A stretch of 64,000 bases of DNA from Kitasatospora sp. MMS16-BH015 (GTDB lineage: Bacteria > Actinomycetota > Actinomycetes > Streptomycetales > Streptomycetaceae). The stretch is from assembly GCF_002943525.1 (NCBI RefSeq), contig NZ_CP025394.1, positions 6,897,001 to 6,961,000 on the forward strand, in the 5' to 3' direction. The position numbers and the translations under genes are program-made. Positions 31,807 through 40,750 of the stretch are shown here, piece by piece. The notes below the pieces were generated by a model. That model was not told the origin of the DNA and searched no databases. It was given only the letters and a program-made list of their open reading frames with translations. The first letter of the stretch is position 1. Every line of letters starts with the position of its first letter.

Positions 31807-33674
31807 CCGACGAGTACGCCCTGCGCCTCCGAGTCCGCCTGCACTCGGGCCAGGAAAGGGAGTTCGGCCCGTTCGCGCTCGGCGAGCCCGCCGAGCAGAC
31901 GGTGGCCGGCACCACGCTGCGCCTCGGCGCCGAGGCGCCGTACCGCTCCGTGATCACCCCGGCCCCCGGCGAGCGGCTGGCCGCCGTCGAGTACCGGCTG
32001 CGCGGCCCGCTGGCCAACTTCGAGGAGGTGATCGGGCCCGACAGCGGCCGCTGGTTCATGAACTCGGCCCACCCGACCGCCTTCTGGCGGTTCGCCAAGA
32101 CCGCCGCCTCCCGGATCGAGGACGTCAAGACCCCGCTCTACCTGTTCACCGGCCGCGACCGTTCGGTGCGGCTGGCGCTGGGCATCGTCGGCGGCCTGGT
32201 CGAGACCGACTTCGCGCTGATCGAGCCGGTCTCCAACCGCGCGCTCAACGTGCACACCCGGGTGGTCGAGGTGTCGATCACCCGCGGCACCGCCGACTAT
32301 CCGCTGGAGCTGCCCGGCGACGGCAGCCTGGCCGAGGCGGTCTACCTGGCCGGCGGCCAGGGCCGGGCCTGGAGCGAGGTGCTGCGCGAGTTCTCCGCCC
32401 ACACCCGGGCCACCCACGGCACCGCCGACCGCTACGAGCCGGGCTCCACCGAGCCGTTCTGGTGCAGTTGGACGGACTGGTCCAGTGAAGACATCGACGA
32501 GCGGATGGTGCTGGAGAACGTCGGGATCGGCCTGGAACTCGGCATCCGCAACTTCATCGTGGACGACGGCTGGTTCGGCCCCGGCCTGGACACCGCGTAC
32601 GAGCGCCCGCTCAACATCGGTGACTGGCAGCCGGATCCGGCGAAGTTCCCCGACCTGCGCGGCCTGGTCGAGAAGGTCGGCGCGCTCGGCGGCCGGCTGG
32701 TGATCTGGTGCGCCCCGCACGCCGTCGGCCCGGCGGCCGAGGTGTACGAGCAGCGCAGGCCGTACCTGATCGCCGACGCGGCGGGCGAACCCGTCATCTG
32801 CGACACGCAGTTCTACTCGCTCTGCTTCCAGAACGCCGAAGCCCGGGCCGTGATGGCCGGGATCTGCGAGGCACTGGCCGCCGACTGGGGCTTCCACGGC
32901 GCCAAGTACGACCTCTTCAACTGGATCCCGCCGGTGCCCTGCGCCAGCCCGCACCACACCCACGACACCGGCTCGGCGATCGAGGGCCTGCGGCTCTTCC
33001 TGGCCGCGGCGGACGAGCGGGTGCGCCGCCACCGTCCGCACTACGTAGTGGAGTTGAAGCAGAACTACGGCACCGCTCTGCTCAGCCCGTACGGCACCTG
33101 CATGCGCGCGGGGGACGCGCCGTTCGACCCGGACACCAACTTCCTGCGCACCCTGCACGTCCAGGCGTACACCCCGTACGCGCTCAACGACTACCAGGCG
33201 TTCACCCCGGTGGACGAGCCCGCCGACGTGGCCGTCGCGGTGGTCAAGATGCTGGCGGCCGGCATCCCCGCCTACGGCTGCGACTTCGCCGTGCTGCCCG
33301 CCGAGAGCCGGGCCGTGGTCCGTGAACTCCACCGCCTGTACGAGGAGTTCGCCGAGGAGTTCCGCACCCACCGGCTGCCCGACGACCCCGAGCACGCCGC
33401 ACTGCGGGCCCGCTCGGCCGGGCGGGACATGGTGCTGCTGGTGCGCCCCGGCGGCGCCGTGCGGATCGACCGGCCCAGCCAGCTGCTGAACGGGCGGTAC
33501 CTGACCCAGGTGGCGGTGGAACTCGCCGAGGGCGGCGCCACGGTGAGCAGCTACGGGGTCGCGGGCGAGCTGCTCGGGGTCTCCCGGGTGCCCGGCGGCC
33601 GCCTGCTGCTGGACGTGCCGATCGGCGGCCGGCTGGCCGTCGCACCGGCCGACTCGTCGGCGGTGGGCGCCTGA
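31803..33674 (+). CDS. GH36/melibiase-like glycoside hydrolase, cytoplasmic (cluster 2)
   Basis: This 623-residue protein belongs to the alpha-galactosidase clan (GH27/GH36). The barrel shows NFIVDDGWFGPGL, DWQPDPAKFPDLRGLVEKVG and IWCAPHAVGP. The nucleophile Asp is in GAKYDLFNW near residue 370, and the likely acid/base Asp lies in CMRAGDAPFDPDTN near 437. There is no signal peptide, which is consistent with an intracellular role. It overlaps the first gene by ATGA and the sulfotransferase by TGATG, so it is co-translated with biosynthetic genes. I infer removal or transfer of a sugar on a biosynthetic intermediate, possibly release of a protecting glycoside. Confidence 0.82.
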   Translation: MTDEYALRLRVRLHSGQEREFGPFALGEPAEQTVAGTTLRLGAEAPYRSVITPAPGERLAAVEYRLRGPLANFEEVIGPDSGRWFMNSAHPTAFWRFAKTAASRIEDVKTPLYLFTGRDRSVRLALGIVGGLVETDFALIEPVSNRALNVHTRVVEVSITRGTADYPLELPGDGSLAEAVYLAGGQGRAWSEVLREFSAHTRATHGTADRYEPGSTEPFWCSWTDWSSEDIDERMVLENVGIGLELGIRNFIVDDGWFGPGLDTAYERPLNIGDWQPDPAKFPDLRGLVEKVGALGGRLVIWCAPHAVGPAAEVYEQRRPYLIADAAGEPVICDTQFYSLCFQNAEARAVMAGICEALAADWGFHGAKYDLFNWIPPVPCASPHHTHDTGSAIEGLRLFLAAADERVRRHRPHYVVELKQNYGTALLSPYGTCMRAGDAPFDPDTNFLRTLHVQAYTPYALNDYQAFTPVDEPADVAVAVVKMLAAGIPAYGCDFAVLPAESRAVVRELHRLYEEFAEEFRTHRLPDDPEHAALRARSAGRDMVLLVRPGGAVRIDRPSQLLNGRYLTQVAVELAEGGATVSSYGVAGELLGVSRVPGGRLLLDVPIGGRLAVAPADSSAVGA

Positions 33675-35023
33675 TGGGCACTCCGCACCAGCTGCTCGCC
33701 CGCGCGGGCCAGGCCGTCGAGGCGAGGGCCCGCGAGGTCGCGTACGGCCGCGAGCTCTGTCTGAGCGCCGCGCGGGCCCTGCTCGACGAGGTGGACGCCG
33801 TGCCCGGCGCCGTGCCTGAGGCCGGTTTGGCCGAGGTCACCCGGGTGGTGGCCATCGCGGGCTCCTCGCGCGGCGGCACCAGCCTGCTGCACCAACTGCT
33901 CACCGACCGCCCGGACACCCTCTCCATCGCGGGCGAGCACACTGCGATCTACAAGCTCAACCGCCTCGACCGGCGGCGCAGCGACGGCTCCGACGGCCTC
34001 GACCCGGAGGCGGAGTTCGACCACGCCCGGATCTCCCGCGACTTCGTGGCCCGGCTCGGCGTCGGCGCCCGCCACCAGGAATCCCAACTCGCCGGCTACC
34101 CGCTCCAGATGGCCCGTCGGCTGGCCGTCCAGTGGCCGCTGCTGCGGCTCGGCCTGGACCAGGTCCGCGAGGCCGTCGCCACCGCCGTCAGCCGGTGCGG
34201 CACCGCGGCCTCCGCCGAGGCGCTGCTGCGGCACACCGTCCACCTGCTCGGCGCCGACAGCCCCGGCCTGGAGATCGACCGCTACGACCTCCCACAGCGC
34301 CACCGTCCCGGCACCGGCCTGCTCACCCCGCCCAACCCCTACTACTGCGTCGAGGAACCGCCGTTCGTGGTGCCGACCGCCCGGCGCCTGCCCACCCCGG
34401 CGGAGGTGGCCGGGCTGCCACTGGTGATCAAGTCCTCGGTGGACGCCTACCGGCTGCCGATGCTGCGCCGGCTGTTCCCCAACGCCGAGATCCGCCTGGT
34501 GCACCTGACCCGCAACCCGGCGGCCAGCATCAACGGCCTGGTGGACGGCTGGCTCGACCAGGGATTCTTCTCCTACGACGTGAGCGACCGGGCCCGGCTG
34601 GACATCGCGGGCTACTCCGACCGGGGCGAACAGACCCGCCGCTGGTGGAACTTCGACATCTTCCCGCAGTGGCAGCAGTACACCTCGGCCCCGCTCGCCG
34701 AGGTCTGCGCCCAGCAGTGGCGCGCGGCCCACTGCGGCATCCTGGCCGACGCCGCCTCCGCCACCGACCGGGTGCTCACCCTCCGCTTCGAGGACGTGGC
34801 CGACCCGGCCACCCGCGCCGCCACCATGGCCCGCCTGCACGAGTTCGCCGGCCTCCCCGACCGCCCGCTCGCCGAACTCCCGGTCACCATGGCCACCGCC
34901 CAGCCCCGCCGCGGCCGTTGGCGGGACCGCGCCGCCGAGGTGCTGCCCGCCGCGATGGCCCCCGACGTACTCGACGTGGCCCGCCGGCTCGGCTACCCGA
35001 AGGACGGTGCCCAGTGGCAGTGA
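33674..35023 (+). CDS. PAPS-type sulfotransferase family protein (cluster 2)
   Basis: This 449-residue protein has the phosphosulfate-binding loop VVAIAGSSRGGTSLLHQLL near residues 59-77 and the later LVHLTRNPAASINGLVDGW, which matches the second PAPS-binding segment (R-N-P...S). It is longer than typical sulfotransferases because of a large central insertion. Sulfotransferases move sulfate from PAPS to a hydroxyl or amine, so the cluster product may be sulfated. It overlaps both neighbours. Some members of the family have lost activity, so the reaction is a prediction. Confidence 0.78.
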   Translation: MGTPHQLLARAGQAVEARAREVAYGRELCLSAARALLDEVDAVPGAVPEAGLAEVTRVVAIAGSSRGGTSLLHQLLTDRPDTLSIAGEHTAIYKLNRLDRRRSDGSDGLDPEAEFDHARISRDFVARLGVGARHQESQLAGYPLQMARRLAVQWPLLRLGLDQVREAVATAVSRCGTAASAEALLRHTVHLLGADSPGLEIDRYDLPQRHRPGTGLLTPPNPYYCVEEPPFVVPTARRLPTPAEVAGLPLVIKSSVDAYRLPMLRRLFPNAEIRLVHLTRNPAASINGLVDGWLDQGFFSYDVSDRARLDIAGYSDRGEQTRRWWNFDIFPQWQQYTSAPLAEVCAQQWRAAHCGILADAASATDRVLTLRFEDVADPATRAATMARLHEFAGLPDRPLAELPVTMATAQPRRGRWRDRAAEVLPAAMAPDVLDVARRLGYPKDGAQWQ

Positions 35024-36096
35024 ACCCCGCCGGTACCCCGAGCGGCTCCGTGCCGCCCCAGGCCCGGCCGTCCATCGGCCTGGCCGCCACCGATCTGCCC
35101 GCCACCGGGCTGCCCGCCCAGGCGCCCGCCGCCTACCACGGCCCCAATTGGCGCGAGCGGACCGGCTCCCAGGCCGAGGACCTCGCCGAGGGCTGGCCCT
35201 GGGCCCCCTACGCGGTGCACGCCGACCACCACCGGCTGACGGACGTGGTGCTGCACTGCCCGGACCCCGCACTCCTCACCGCCGCCCCGCCGGACCGGCT
35301 CCAGCACCTCACCACCCTCGACCACGGCGCGCTCGCCGCCGACATCGACCGCCTCCAGGCCGGCTACGAGCACCTGGGCATCACCGTGCACCGGCTGCCG
35401 CAGCGCCGCACTGCGCTCGGTGGCGCTGCCGCGCCCGGCCGCCTCGGCGGGGCCAACGCGATGTACGCCCGGGACCTGTTCTGGATGGGCCCCGAGGGCG
35501 CCGTGCTGAGCCGGATGGCCAGCGGGGTGCGGGCGGGGGAGGAGCGGCAGGCCGCCGAGCTGCTCACCGGGCTCGGCGTGCCGATCGCCCGGACGGTCGG
35601 CGGCACCGGCCTGTTCGAGGGCGCCGACGCGCTCTGGCTGCGCCCCGGCCTGGTCGCGATCGGTGTGGGCCGCCGCACCAACACCGAGGGTGCGCTCCAG
35701 ATCGCCGAGGAGGCCCGGCAGTTGGGCGCCGACCGGCTGCTGCTGCGGGTGCCGGAGGGCGTGCAGCACCTGCTCGGCGTGGTCCAGGTGGTCGGCGAGG
35801 GCCTGCTCGCCGTCCGCACCGGACGGCTCGACCCCACCGACACGGCCGCGCTGCGCTGGCTCGGCTTCCACCTGATCGAGGTGCCCGAGTGGCCGGAGGT
35901 GGTCGAGGGCTGCGCGATGAACCTGGTGGTGGTCGCCGACCGGGTGGTGGTGCTGCCCGACGGCTCCGCCCGGACCAGGGCGCTGCTCGCCCGCTACGGC
36001 GTCGAGTGCGCCGCCGTGCTGCCGGTGCCCGAACTGCTCAAGGGCGCGGGCGGCATCGGCTGCGCCACCGGCATCCTCGCCCGGGCGGCCCGATGA
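35014..36096 (+). CDS. Amidinotransferase/deiminase-fold (GME superfamily) enzyme (cluster 2)
   Basis: This 360-residue protein has the guanidino-group-modifying fold of arginine deiminases, dimethylargininases and amidinotransferases. Visible signatures are GGANAMYARDLFWMG near 145, GTGLFEGADALWL near 195, a His in VQHLLGVVQVVG near 250, and the nucleophile Cys in GIGCATGIL near the C-terminus. I take the GTG at 35014, with AAGGACG eight bases upstream, giving a short overlap with the sulfotransferase. It would hydrolyse or transfer an amidino group, implying arginine or another guanidine in the pathway. Which of the reactions it performs cannot be told from motifs. Confidence 0.78.
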   Translation: MAVNPAGTPSGSVPPQARPSIGLAATDLPATGLPAQAPAAYHGPNWRERTGSQAEDLAEGWPWAPYAVHADHHRLTDVVLHCPDPALLTAAPPDRLQHLTTLDHGALAADIDRLQAGYEHLGITVHRLPQRRTALGGAAAPGRLGGANAMYARDLFWMGPEGAVLSRMASGVRAGEERQAAELLTGLGVPIARTVGGTGLFEGADALWLRPGLVAIGVGRRTNTEGALQIAEEARQLGADRLLLRVPEGVQHLLGVVQVVGEGLLAVRTGRLDPTDTAALRWLGFHLIEVPEWPEVVEGCAMNLVVVADRVVVLPDGSARTRALLARYGVECAAVLPVPELLKGAGGIGCATGILARAAR

Positions 36097-37535
36097 ACGC
36101 CCCACGGCCGGACTCCCCGGCCAGCGAGGCTCGACCGGACCGTCCCGTGAACGCAGACCGGCCGGATGCCCCGGCCGGTGACCGCCGGCCGGTGGCCGTG
36201 CTGCTGGGCGAGCGCGGCTCACTCTCGGCTGCCGAGATCGCCACCGCCGCCGACCCCGAGCTGCCGGTGCTCTTCCTGACCGACGCCGCCGCCGAGGGCG
36301 GTGACAGTGCGCTGCTGCGCCAGATCGCCGAGGCCCTGGCCCCCACGGTCCGGGTCGACTTCGCCGACCTCGACGCCTGCACCGAGGCGGTCCGCGCCTT
36401 CGGGGCCCGTACCGTGGCCACCTTCGTCGACCGGCTCTGCCCGCTGGCCGCCGCCCTGCGCGGCCGGCTCGGCCAGGGACAGCCGGCCGACGCGGGCTGG
36501 GGCCACAAGGACGCTCAGCGCCGCACGCTGACCGAGGCCGGGGTCTCCCGGCTGCGCTCGGCCACCGTGCCGGACGCCGCCGGCCTGCGGGCGACCGCCG
36601 CCGACTGGGGGCTGCCGCTGGTGGTCAAGCCGGTCAACGGCGTGGCCAGCGCCGACACTTGGCTGCTGAACACCCCCGCCGAGCTGGATACCCTGCTGCA
36701 CGATCCGGCCGCGCTGACCGGTGCCGCGATGTTCGTCGAGGAGTACCTGGCCGGCGCCCCGGGCCCGTACCCGCACCTGGCCGACTACGTCTCGGTCGAG
36801 GTGTTCCGCAACCCGCACGCGGCCGGCTCCGGCCAGCTGGCCTTCGTCACCGACCGCCCGCCGCTCGCCCAACCCTGCCGGGAGACCGGCCTGTTCGCGC
36901 CCAGCGCGCTGGCCCCCGCCGCCCTGGACGCCGTCACGGCCTGCGCCGTGGCCGCCCTGGACGCGCTCGGCGCCCGCCACGGCGTCTTCCACGTGGAGGC
37001 CAAGCCCGGCCGCACCCGGCCCGACGTGATCGAGGTGAACGGCCGGCTCGGCGGCTTCGTCGCCCGAGCGGTCCGCTACGGCACCGGCCTCGACCTGGGG
37101 CGGCTGGCCCTGGAGACCGCCGCCGGACACCCCGCCGCCCTGCCGGAACGGCTCGACTGGCAGCGCTGCGTGGCCTCGCTCCTCTTCCAGCCGCCGCCGG
37201 CCGCCCACACCATCACCCGGGCCCCTGGTCGACGCGAACTCGCGCGGCTGCCGGGCGTGCTGGCCGTGGACCAGCTCTCGGTGGCGGGCACCGAGGTGGC
37301 CTGGCGGCGCGGTACCAGCGGCGCCGCCGCCACCCTCTGGCTGGCCGCCGACGACCACGCCGAGCTCGGCCGGCGCTTCACCGAGGCGGCCACCTTCCTC
37401 GGTACGGCCTTCGAGTTCCGCGACCGGCACGGCCGCCTGGTGGCCGACCCCGACTGGCTCGACGCCCTCACCGCAGAGCCCCGGCCGACTGGCCGCCACC
37501 CCCACCCCGAGAGGACCCAGCCCCATGACTCCTGA
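36093..37535 (+). CDS. ATP-grasp carboxylate-amine ligase (cluster 2)
   Basis: This 480-residue ATP-grasp protein makes an amide bond through an acyl-phosphate. ATP-site elements are LPLVVKPVNGVASADTWLL near 174-192, AAMFVEEYLAGAPGP near 210, VFHVEAKPGRTRPDVIEVNG and RLGGF near 300-325. A Pro/Asp-rich N-terminal tail of about 30 residues (MNAPRPDSPASEARPDRPVN) is unusual. It overlaps the previous stop by ATGA, and the carrier gene begins inside its 3' end. It is the counterpart of the cluster 1 ligase at 2481-3740, sharing the position before a carrier and the EVNGRLGG end. Confidence 0.88.
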   Translation: MNAPRPDSPASEARPDRPVNADRPDAPAGDRRPVAVLLGERGSLSAAEIATAADPELPVLFLTDAAAEGGDSALLRQIAEALAPTVRVDFADLDACTEAVRAFGARTVATFVDRLCPLAAALRGRLGQGQPADAGWGHKDAQRRTLTEAGVSRLRSATVPDAAGLRATAADWGLPLVVKPVNGVASADTWLLNTPAELDTLLHDPAALTGAAMFVEEYLAGAPGPYPHLADYVSVEVFRNPHAAGSGQLAFVTDRPPLAQPCRETGLFAPSALAPAALDAVTACAVAALDALGARHGVFHVEAKPGRTRPDVIEVNGRLGGFVARAVRYGTGLDLGRLALETAAGHPAALPERLDWQRCVASLLFQPPPAAHTITRAPGRRELARLPGVLAVDQLSVAGTEVAWRRGTSGAAATLWLAADDHAELGRRFTEAATFLGTAFEFRDRHGRLVADPDWLDALTAEPRPTGRHPHPERTQPHDS

Positions 37536-37749
37536 CCAGGTGGCCGCCGCCATGGCCGAACTGCTCGAACTCGACGAGGTCGCCCTGGACGACAACTTCT
37601 TCGAGATCGGCGGCAACTCCTTCACCGCCCTGGAGCTGGCCACCCTCCTCGAACAGCGCCACGGCATCCGCCCGGCCTTCGCCGACGTGGTCCGCACCGC
37701 CACCCCCCAGGCCCTCGCCGATCTCCTCCAGGCCGGTCCCACGGCATGA
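37525..37749 (+). CDS. Free-standing peptidyl carrier protein (cluster 2)
   Basis: This 74-residue carrier has the pantetheine site in DDNFFEIGGNSFTALELATL, with Ser near residue 32. It starts inside the ATP-grasp gene and overlaps the adenylation gene by ATGA, so the three are translationally coupled. The adjacent adenylation enzyme, with a glycine-like code, is its probable loader. Length and motif are typical. Confidence 0.92.
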   Translation: MTPDQVAAAMAELLELDEVALDDNFFEIGGNSFTALELATLLEQRHGIRPAFADVVRTATPQALADLLQAGPTA

Positions 37750-39455
37750 CCACCTTCGCACAGGACGTCCTGGCCCGGGCCGAGGCCACCCCGTCGGCCC
37801 CAGCCCTCCGGGAGGCCGGCACCCCCGGCGGGGGAGGGGCACAGCCGGCCGGTCCGGGGCCCGCCGAGCCGGGCCCCGCTGCCCGCGCTACCGCCCGTGG
37901 CCCTGGCCCGGCCTCCGGAGGCCCGGCCTCCGGTGGCCCGGCCTCCGGTGGTGCCACCTCGGGGGGCGGCCCGCAAGCCGGTGCTGCCGACGGCTCCGCC
38001 CTGCCCGCTCCCTCCCTCCCCGCCTCCGCACCCTTCCCCGTCGCCTCCGTTCCCTCCCTCCCCGCCTCCGTTCCCCGCGTTGTCGGTTACGCCGAGCTGG
38101 TCGATCGGGCCACCGAGCTGGCGGGGGAGCTGCGGGCGGCCACACCGGTCGGGTCGCTGGTCGCGCTGGAGGTGTCCGGGGGCCTTGCCGGGGCGACGGC
38201 GCTGCTCGCCGGGGCGCTGGCCGAGCGGGCGCTCCTGGTGCTCGACCAGACCCAGCCGCCGGCCCGGCGGGCGCTGGTGACCGAGGACGCCCGCCCCTGT
38301 GCGCTGCTCGCCGAGGTCACGCCCGGCCGGCTCGGCCTGAGCCCGCTGCCGGAGGCGTCGGAGCCCCGCCTCGGCCTGGAGCGGGTTGCGTACGTGATGT
38401 ACACCTCCGGGTCCACCGGCCGCCCCAAGGGGGTGGCCGTCTCGCACCGGGCTCTGCGCGACCGCCTCCGCGCGCTGGCCCGGGTGCCCGGCCTGCGGGC
38501 CGGGGAGACCATGCTCGCGATGACCTCGCCGTCCTTCGACATCTCGCTCGCCGAGCTGCTGCTGCCGCTCACCGTCGGCGCGACCGTGCTCGTGGCGCCG
38601 CCCGCCACCCGGACCGACCCCACCCTGCTGGCCGGCCTGCTCGCCGACCACCCGGTGGACGTGCTCCAGGCCACCCCGAGCTTCTGGCGCCTGGCCCTCG
38701 CGGCCGGCTGGCCGGGTGCGCCGGAGGCCCGCCTCTGGTGCGGCGGCGAGGCCCTGACCGGCTCGCTCGCGGCGGCCCTGCAACCCCACTGCGCCGAACT
38801 CTGGAACCTCTACGGTCCCACTGAGGCCACCATCTGGGCCCTCGCCGCCCGGATCGGGCCCGACCGGCCGGTCACCCTCGGCCACCCGCTGCCCGGCGCC
38901 GCCGTCGCCCTCGACCCGCCCGGCGAGGGCGAGTTGCTGCTGCATGGCGAGGCGATCGCCGAGGGCTACCTTGACCGACCCGAACTGACTGAGCGTCAGT
39001 TCATTACCTGGCCCACCCCGGACGGCCCGCGCCGGGCCTACCGCACCGGCGACCGCGCCCGAGAACTCCCCGACGGTACCTACGAGTTCCTCGGCCGGAT
39101 CGACGACCAGGTCAAGATCCGGGGCCACCGGATTGAGCTCGGCGAGGTCGAAGCCGTCCTGGAGGCCCACCCCCGGGTGCACCAGGCCGTCGCCCTGCTC
39201 CACCATCCCGAGGACCCGGCCCGGACCCACCTCGAACTCCTCTACACCCAGGCCGAGGCCACCCCGGAAGCCCCGGACGCTCCGGACGCCCCGGCCGCCC
39301 GCGAGCTGCGCGCCTGGGCCACCGGCCGCCTCCCGGCCGCCGCCGTGCCCCGCCGCTACACCCGGACCGAGGCCTTCCCCCGCACTCCGGCCGGCAAGAT
39401 CGACCGCGCCCTGCTCCGGGCCGCCGCCCCGACGGCCACCGGGGAGGCCCGGTGA
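37746..39455 (+). CDS. Free-standing adenylation enzyme, glycine-like code (cluster 2)
   Basis: This 569-residue adenylation enzyme has A3 YVMYTSGSTGRPKGVAVSH near 217, A5 NLYGPTEATIW near 355, A8 GRIDDQVKIRGHRIELGEVE, and the A10 Lys in TPAGKIDRALL. Aligned by eye to GrsA, the pocket reads D-I-A-Q-L-C-L-I-W-K, close to the glycine code D-I-L-Q-L-G-L-I-W-K. An odd low-complexity segment of about 85 residues replaces part of the N-terminus: repeated PASGG units, then PSLPAS repeats, at about 24-110. The segment is likely a disordered linker. It would load the adjacent carrier; glycine or a small amino acid is predicted. Confidence 0.9.
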   Translation: MTTFAQDVLARAEATPSAPALREAGTPGGGGAQPAGPGPAEPGPAARATARGPGPASGGPASGGPASGGATSGGGPQAGAADGSALPAPSLPASAPFPVASVPSLPASVPRVVGYAELVDRATELAGELRAATPVGSLVALEVSGGLAGATALLAGALAERALLVLDQTQPPARRALVTEDARPCALLAEVTPGRLGLSPLPEASEPRLGLERVAYVMYTSGSTGRPKGVAVSHRALRDRLRALARVPGLRAGETMLAMTSPSFDISLAELLLPLTVGATVLVAPPATRTDPTLLAGLLADHPVDVLQATPSFWRLALAAGWPGAPEARLWCGGEALTGSLAAALQPHCAELWNLYGPTEATIWALAARIGPDRPVTLGHPLPGAAVALDPPGEGELLLHGEAIAEGYLDRPELTERQFITWPTPDGPRRAYRTGDRARELPDGTYEFLGRIDDQVKIRGHRIELGEVEAVLEAHPRVHQAVALLHHPEDPARTHLELLYTQAEATPEAPDAPDAPAARELRAWATGRLPAAAVPRRYTRTEAFPRTPAGKIDRALLRAAAPTATGEAR

Positions 39456-40750
39456 ACGCGCACCCGGCCCTCGCGTTGCTCCGCCTGCCCGGTTACCGGG
39501 CCTACCTGTTCGGGGCCACGGTCTCGGCCTTCGGCACCCGGATGGCGCAGGTCGCCCTGCCGCTCGCGCTGCTCGCCGACCACCACGGCGCGGCCGACCT
39601 CGGTCTGGTGATGGGCGCGGCGGTGGTGCCGAAGGCGCTGCTGCTGCTGATCGGCGGGGTCGCGGGCGACCGGCTCAACCGGCGCCGGCTGCTGGTCTCC
39701 ACCGATCTGCTGATGGGGCTGGCCCAGGCGCTCACCGCGCTGGTGCTGGCCACCGGCGCCGGTGGGATCTGGCCGGTGGTCGGGCTGCAGCTGCTCTACG
39801 GCTGTGCCTCGGCCTTCTCCGGGCCCGCGCTGGCCGGGCTGATGCCCGAACTGGTCGCTCCGGCCCGGCTTCAGGAGGCCAACGCGCTGCTGCGCACGGC
39901 CGTGAGCACCGCCCAGATCATCGGCCCGGCCGCCGTCGGTCTCGCCGCCCTGCTGACCGGCCCCGCGCTGGCCCTGGCAGCCGACGCGGTGAGCTTCGGC
40001 CTCTCGGCGCTGGCCTTCACCCGGATGCCCGCCCTGCCCCGGGTGGCCGAAGCCGTGGCCGGCGGCGGCCGACCGGCCCGGATCTGGCCGGAGCTGCGGG
40101 CCGGCTGGTCGGCGTTCACCGCCACCAGCTGGATCTGGATCATGGTGGGCAGCTTCGCCGTCTACCAGGCGACGGTGCTGCCCGCGCTCTGGGTGATCGG
40201 CCCGCCGAGCGTGGGCCGCACGCTCGGCGCCGCCGCCTGGGCCACCGTGCTCACCGCCCGCAGCCTCGGCTCGCTGCTCGCGGGGCTCACCCTGCTGCGC
40301 TGGCGGCCGACCCGGCCGATCGTGGCCGTCTGCTTCCTGGTGCTGCTCGACGTGCCGATGCTGATCGCGCTCACCGGCCGGCTCGGCCTGGTCGGCCTGG
40401 CGATCACCGGCGCGCTCTCCGCGCTCGGCGTGAGCGTGGCCGACACGCTCTGGGAGTCCACCCTCCAGCGCGAGGTCGCCCCCGACCTGATCTCCCGGAT
40501 CAGCTCCTACGACCTGATGGGCTCGGTGCTGCTCGCCCCCGCCGGGTTCGCCCTGATCGCGGGGGCCGTCGGCGCAGTCGGCGAGGGCACCACCCTGCTC
40601 GCCGTGCTGGTGCTGCACGTGGTGATCCACCTGGTCCTGCCCTGCCTCGGCGCGATCCGCCGGATCCGCCAGGCCCCCGCCGGGGCCGAGCCTGCCCGCG
40701 CAGCTACCGATGCCCCGCCGCACCCCGAGACCCCCGAGGTGGTCAGATGA
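39452..40750 (+). CDS. MFS transporter, probable product exporter (cluster 2)
   Basis: This 432-residue membrane protein has about 12 hydrophobic segments. The MFS signature is GGVAGDRLNRRRLLVSTDLL near 70, and LQEANALLRTAVSTAQIIGP is typical of the enterobactin-exporter-like group. The GTG start overlaps the adenylation stop, so it is co-expressed with the biosynthetic genes. Export of the product or self-protection is the likely role. It matches cluster 1 in having its own dedicated MFS gene. Confidence 0.85.
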   Translation: MNAHPALALLRLPGYRAYLFGATVSAFGTRMAQVALPLALLADHHGAADLGLVMGAAVVPKALLLLIGGVAGDRLNRRRLLVSTDLLMGLAQALTALVLATGAGGIWPVVGLQLLYGCASAFSGPALAGLMPELVAPARLQEANALLRTAVSTAQIIGPAAVGLAALLTGPALALAADAVSFGLSALAFTRMPALPRVAEAVAGGGRPARIWPELRAGWSAFTATSWIWIMVGSFAVYQATVLPALWVIGPPSVGRTLGAAAWATVLTARSLGSLLAGLTLLRWRPTRPIVAVCFLVLLDVPMLIALTGRLGLVGLAITGALSALGVSVADTLWESTLQREVAPDLISRISSYDLMGSVLLAPAGFALIAGAVGAVGEGTTLLAVLVLHVVIHLVLPCLGAIRRIRQAPAGAEPARAATDAPPHPETPEVVR

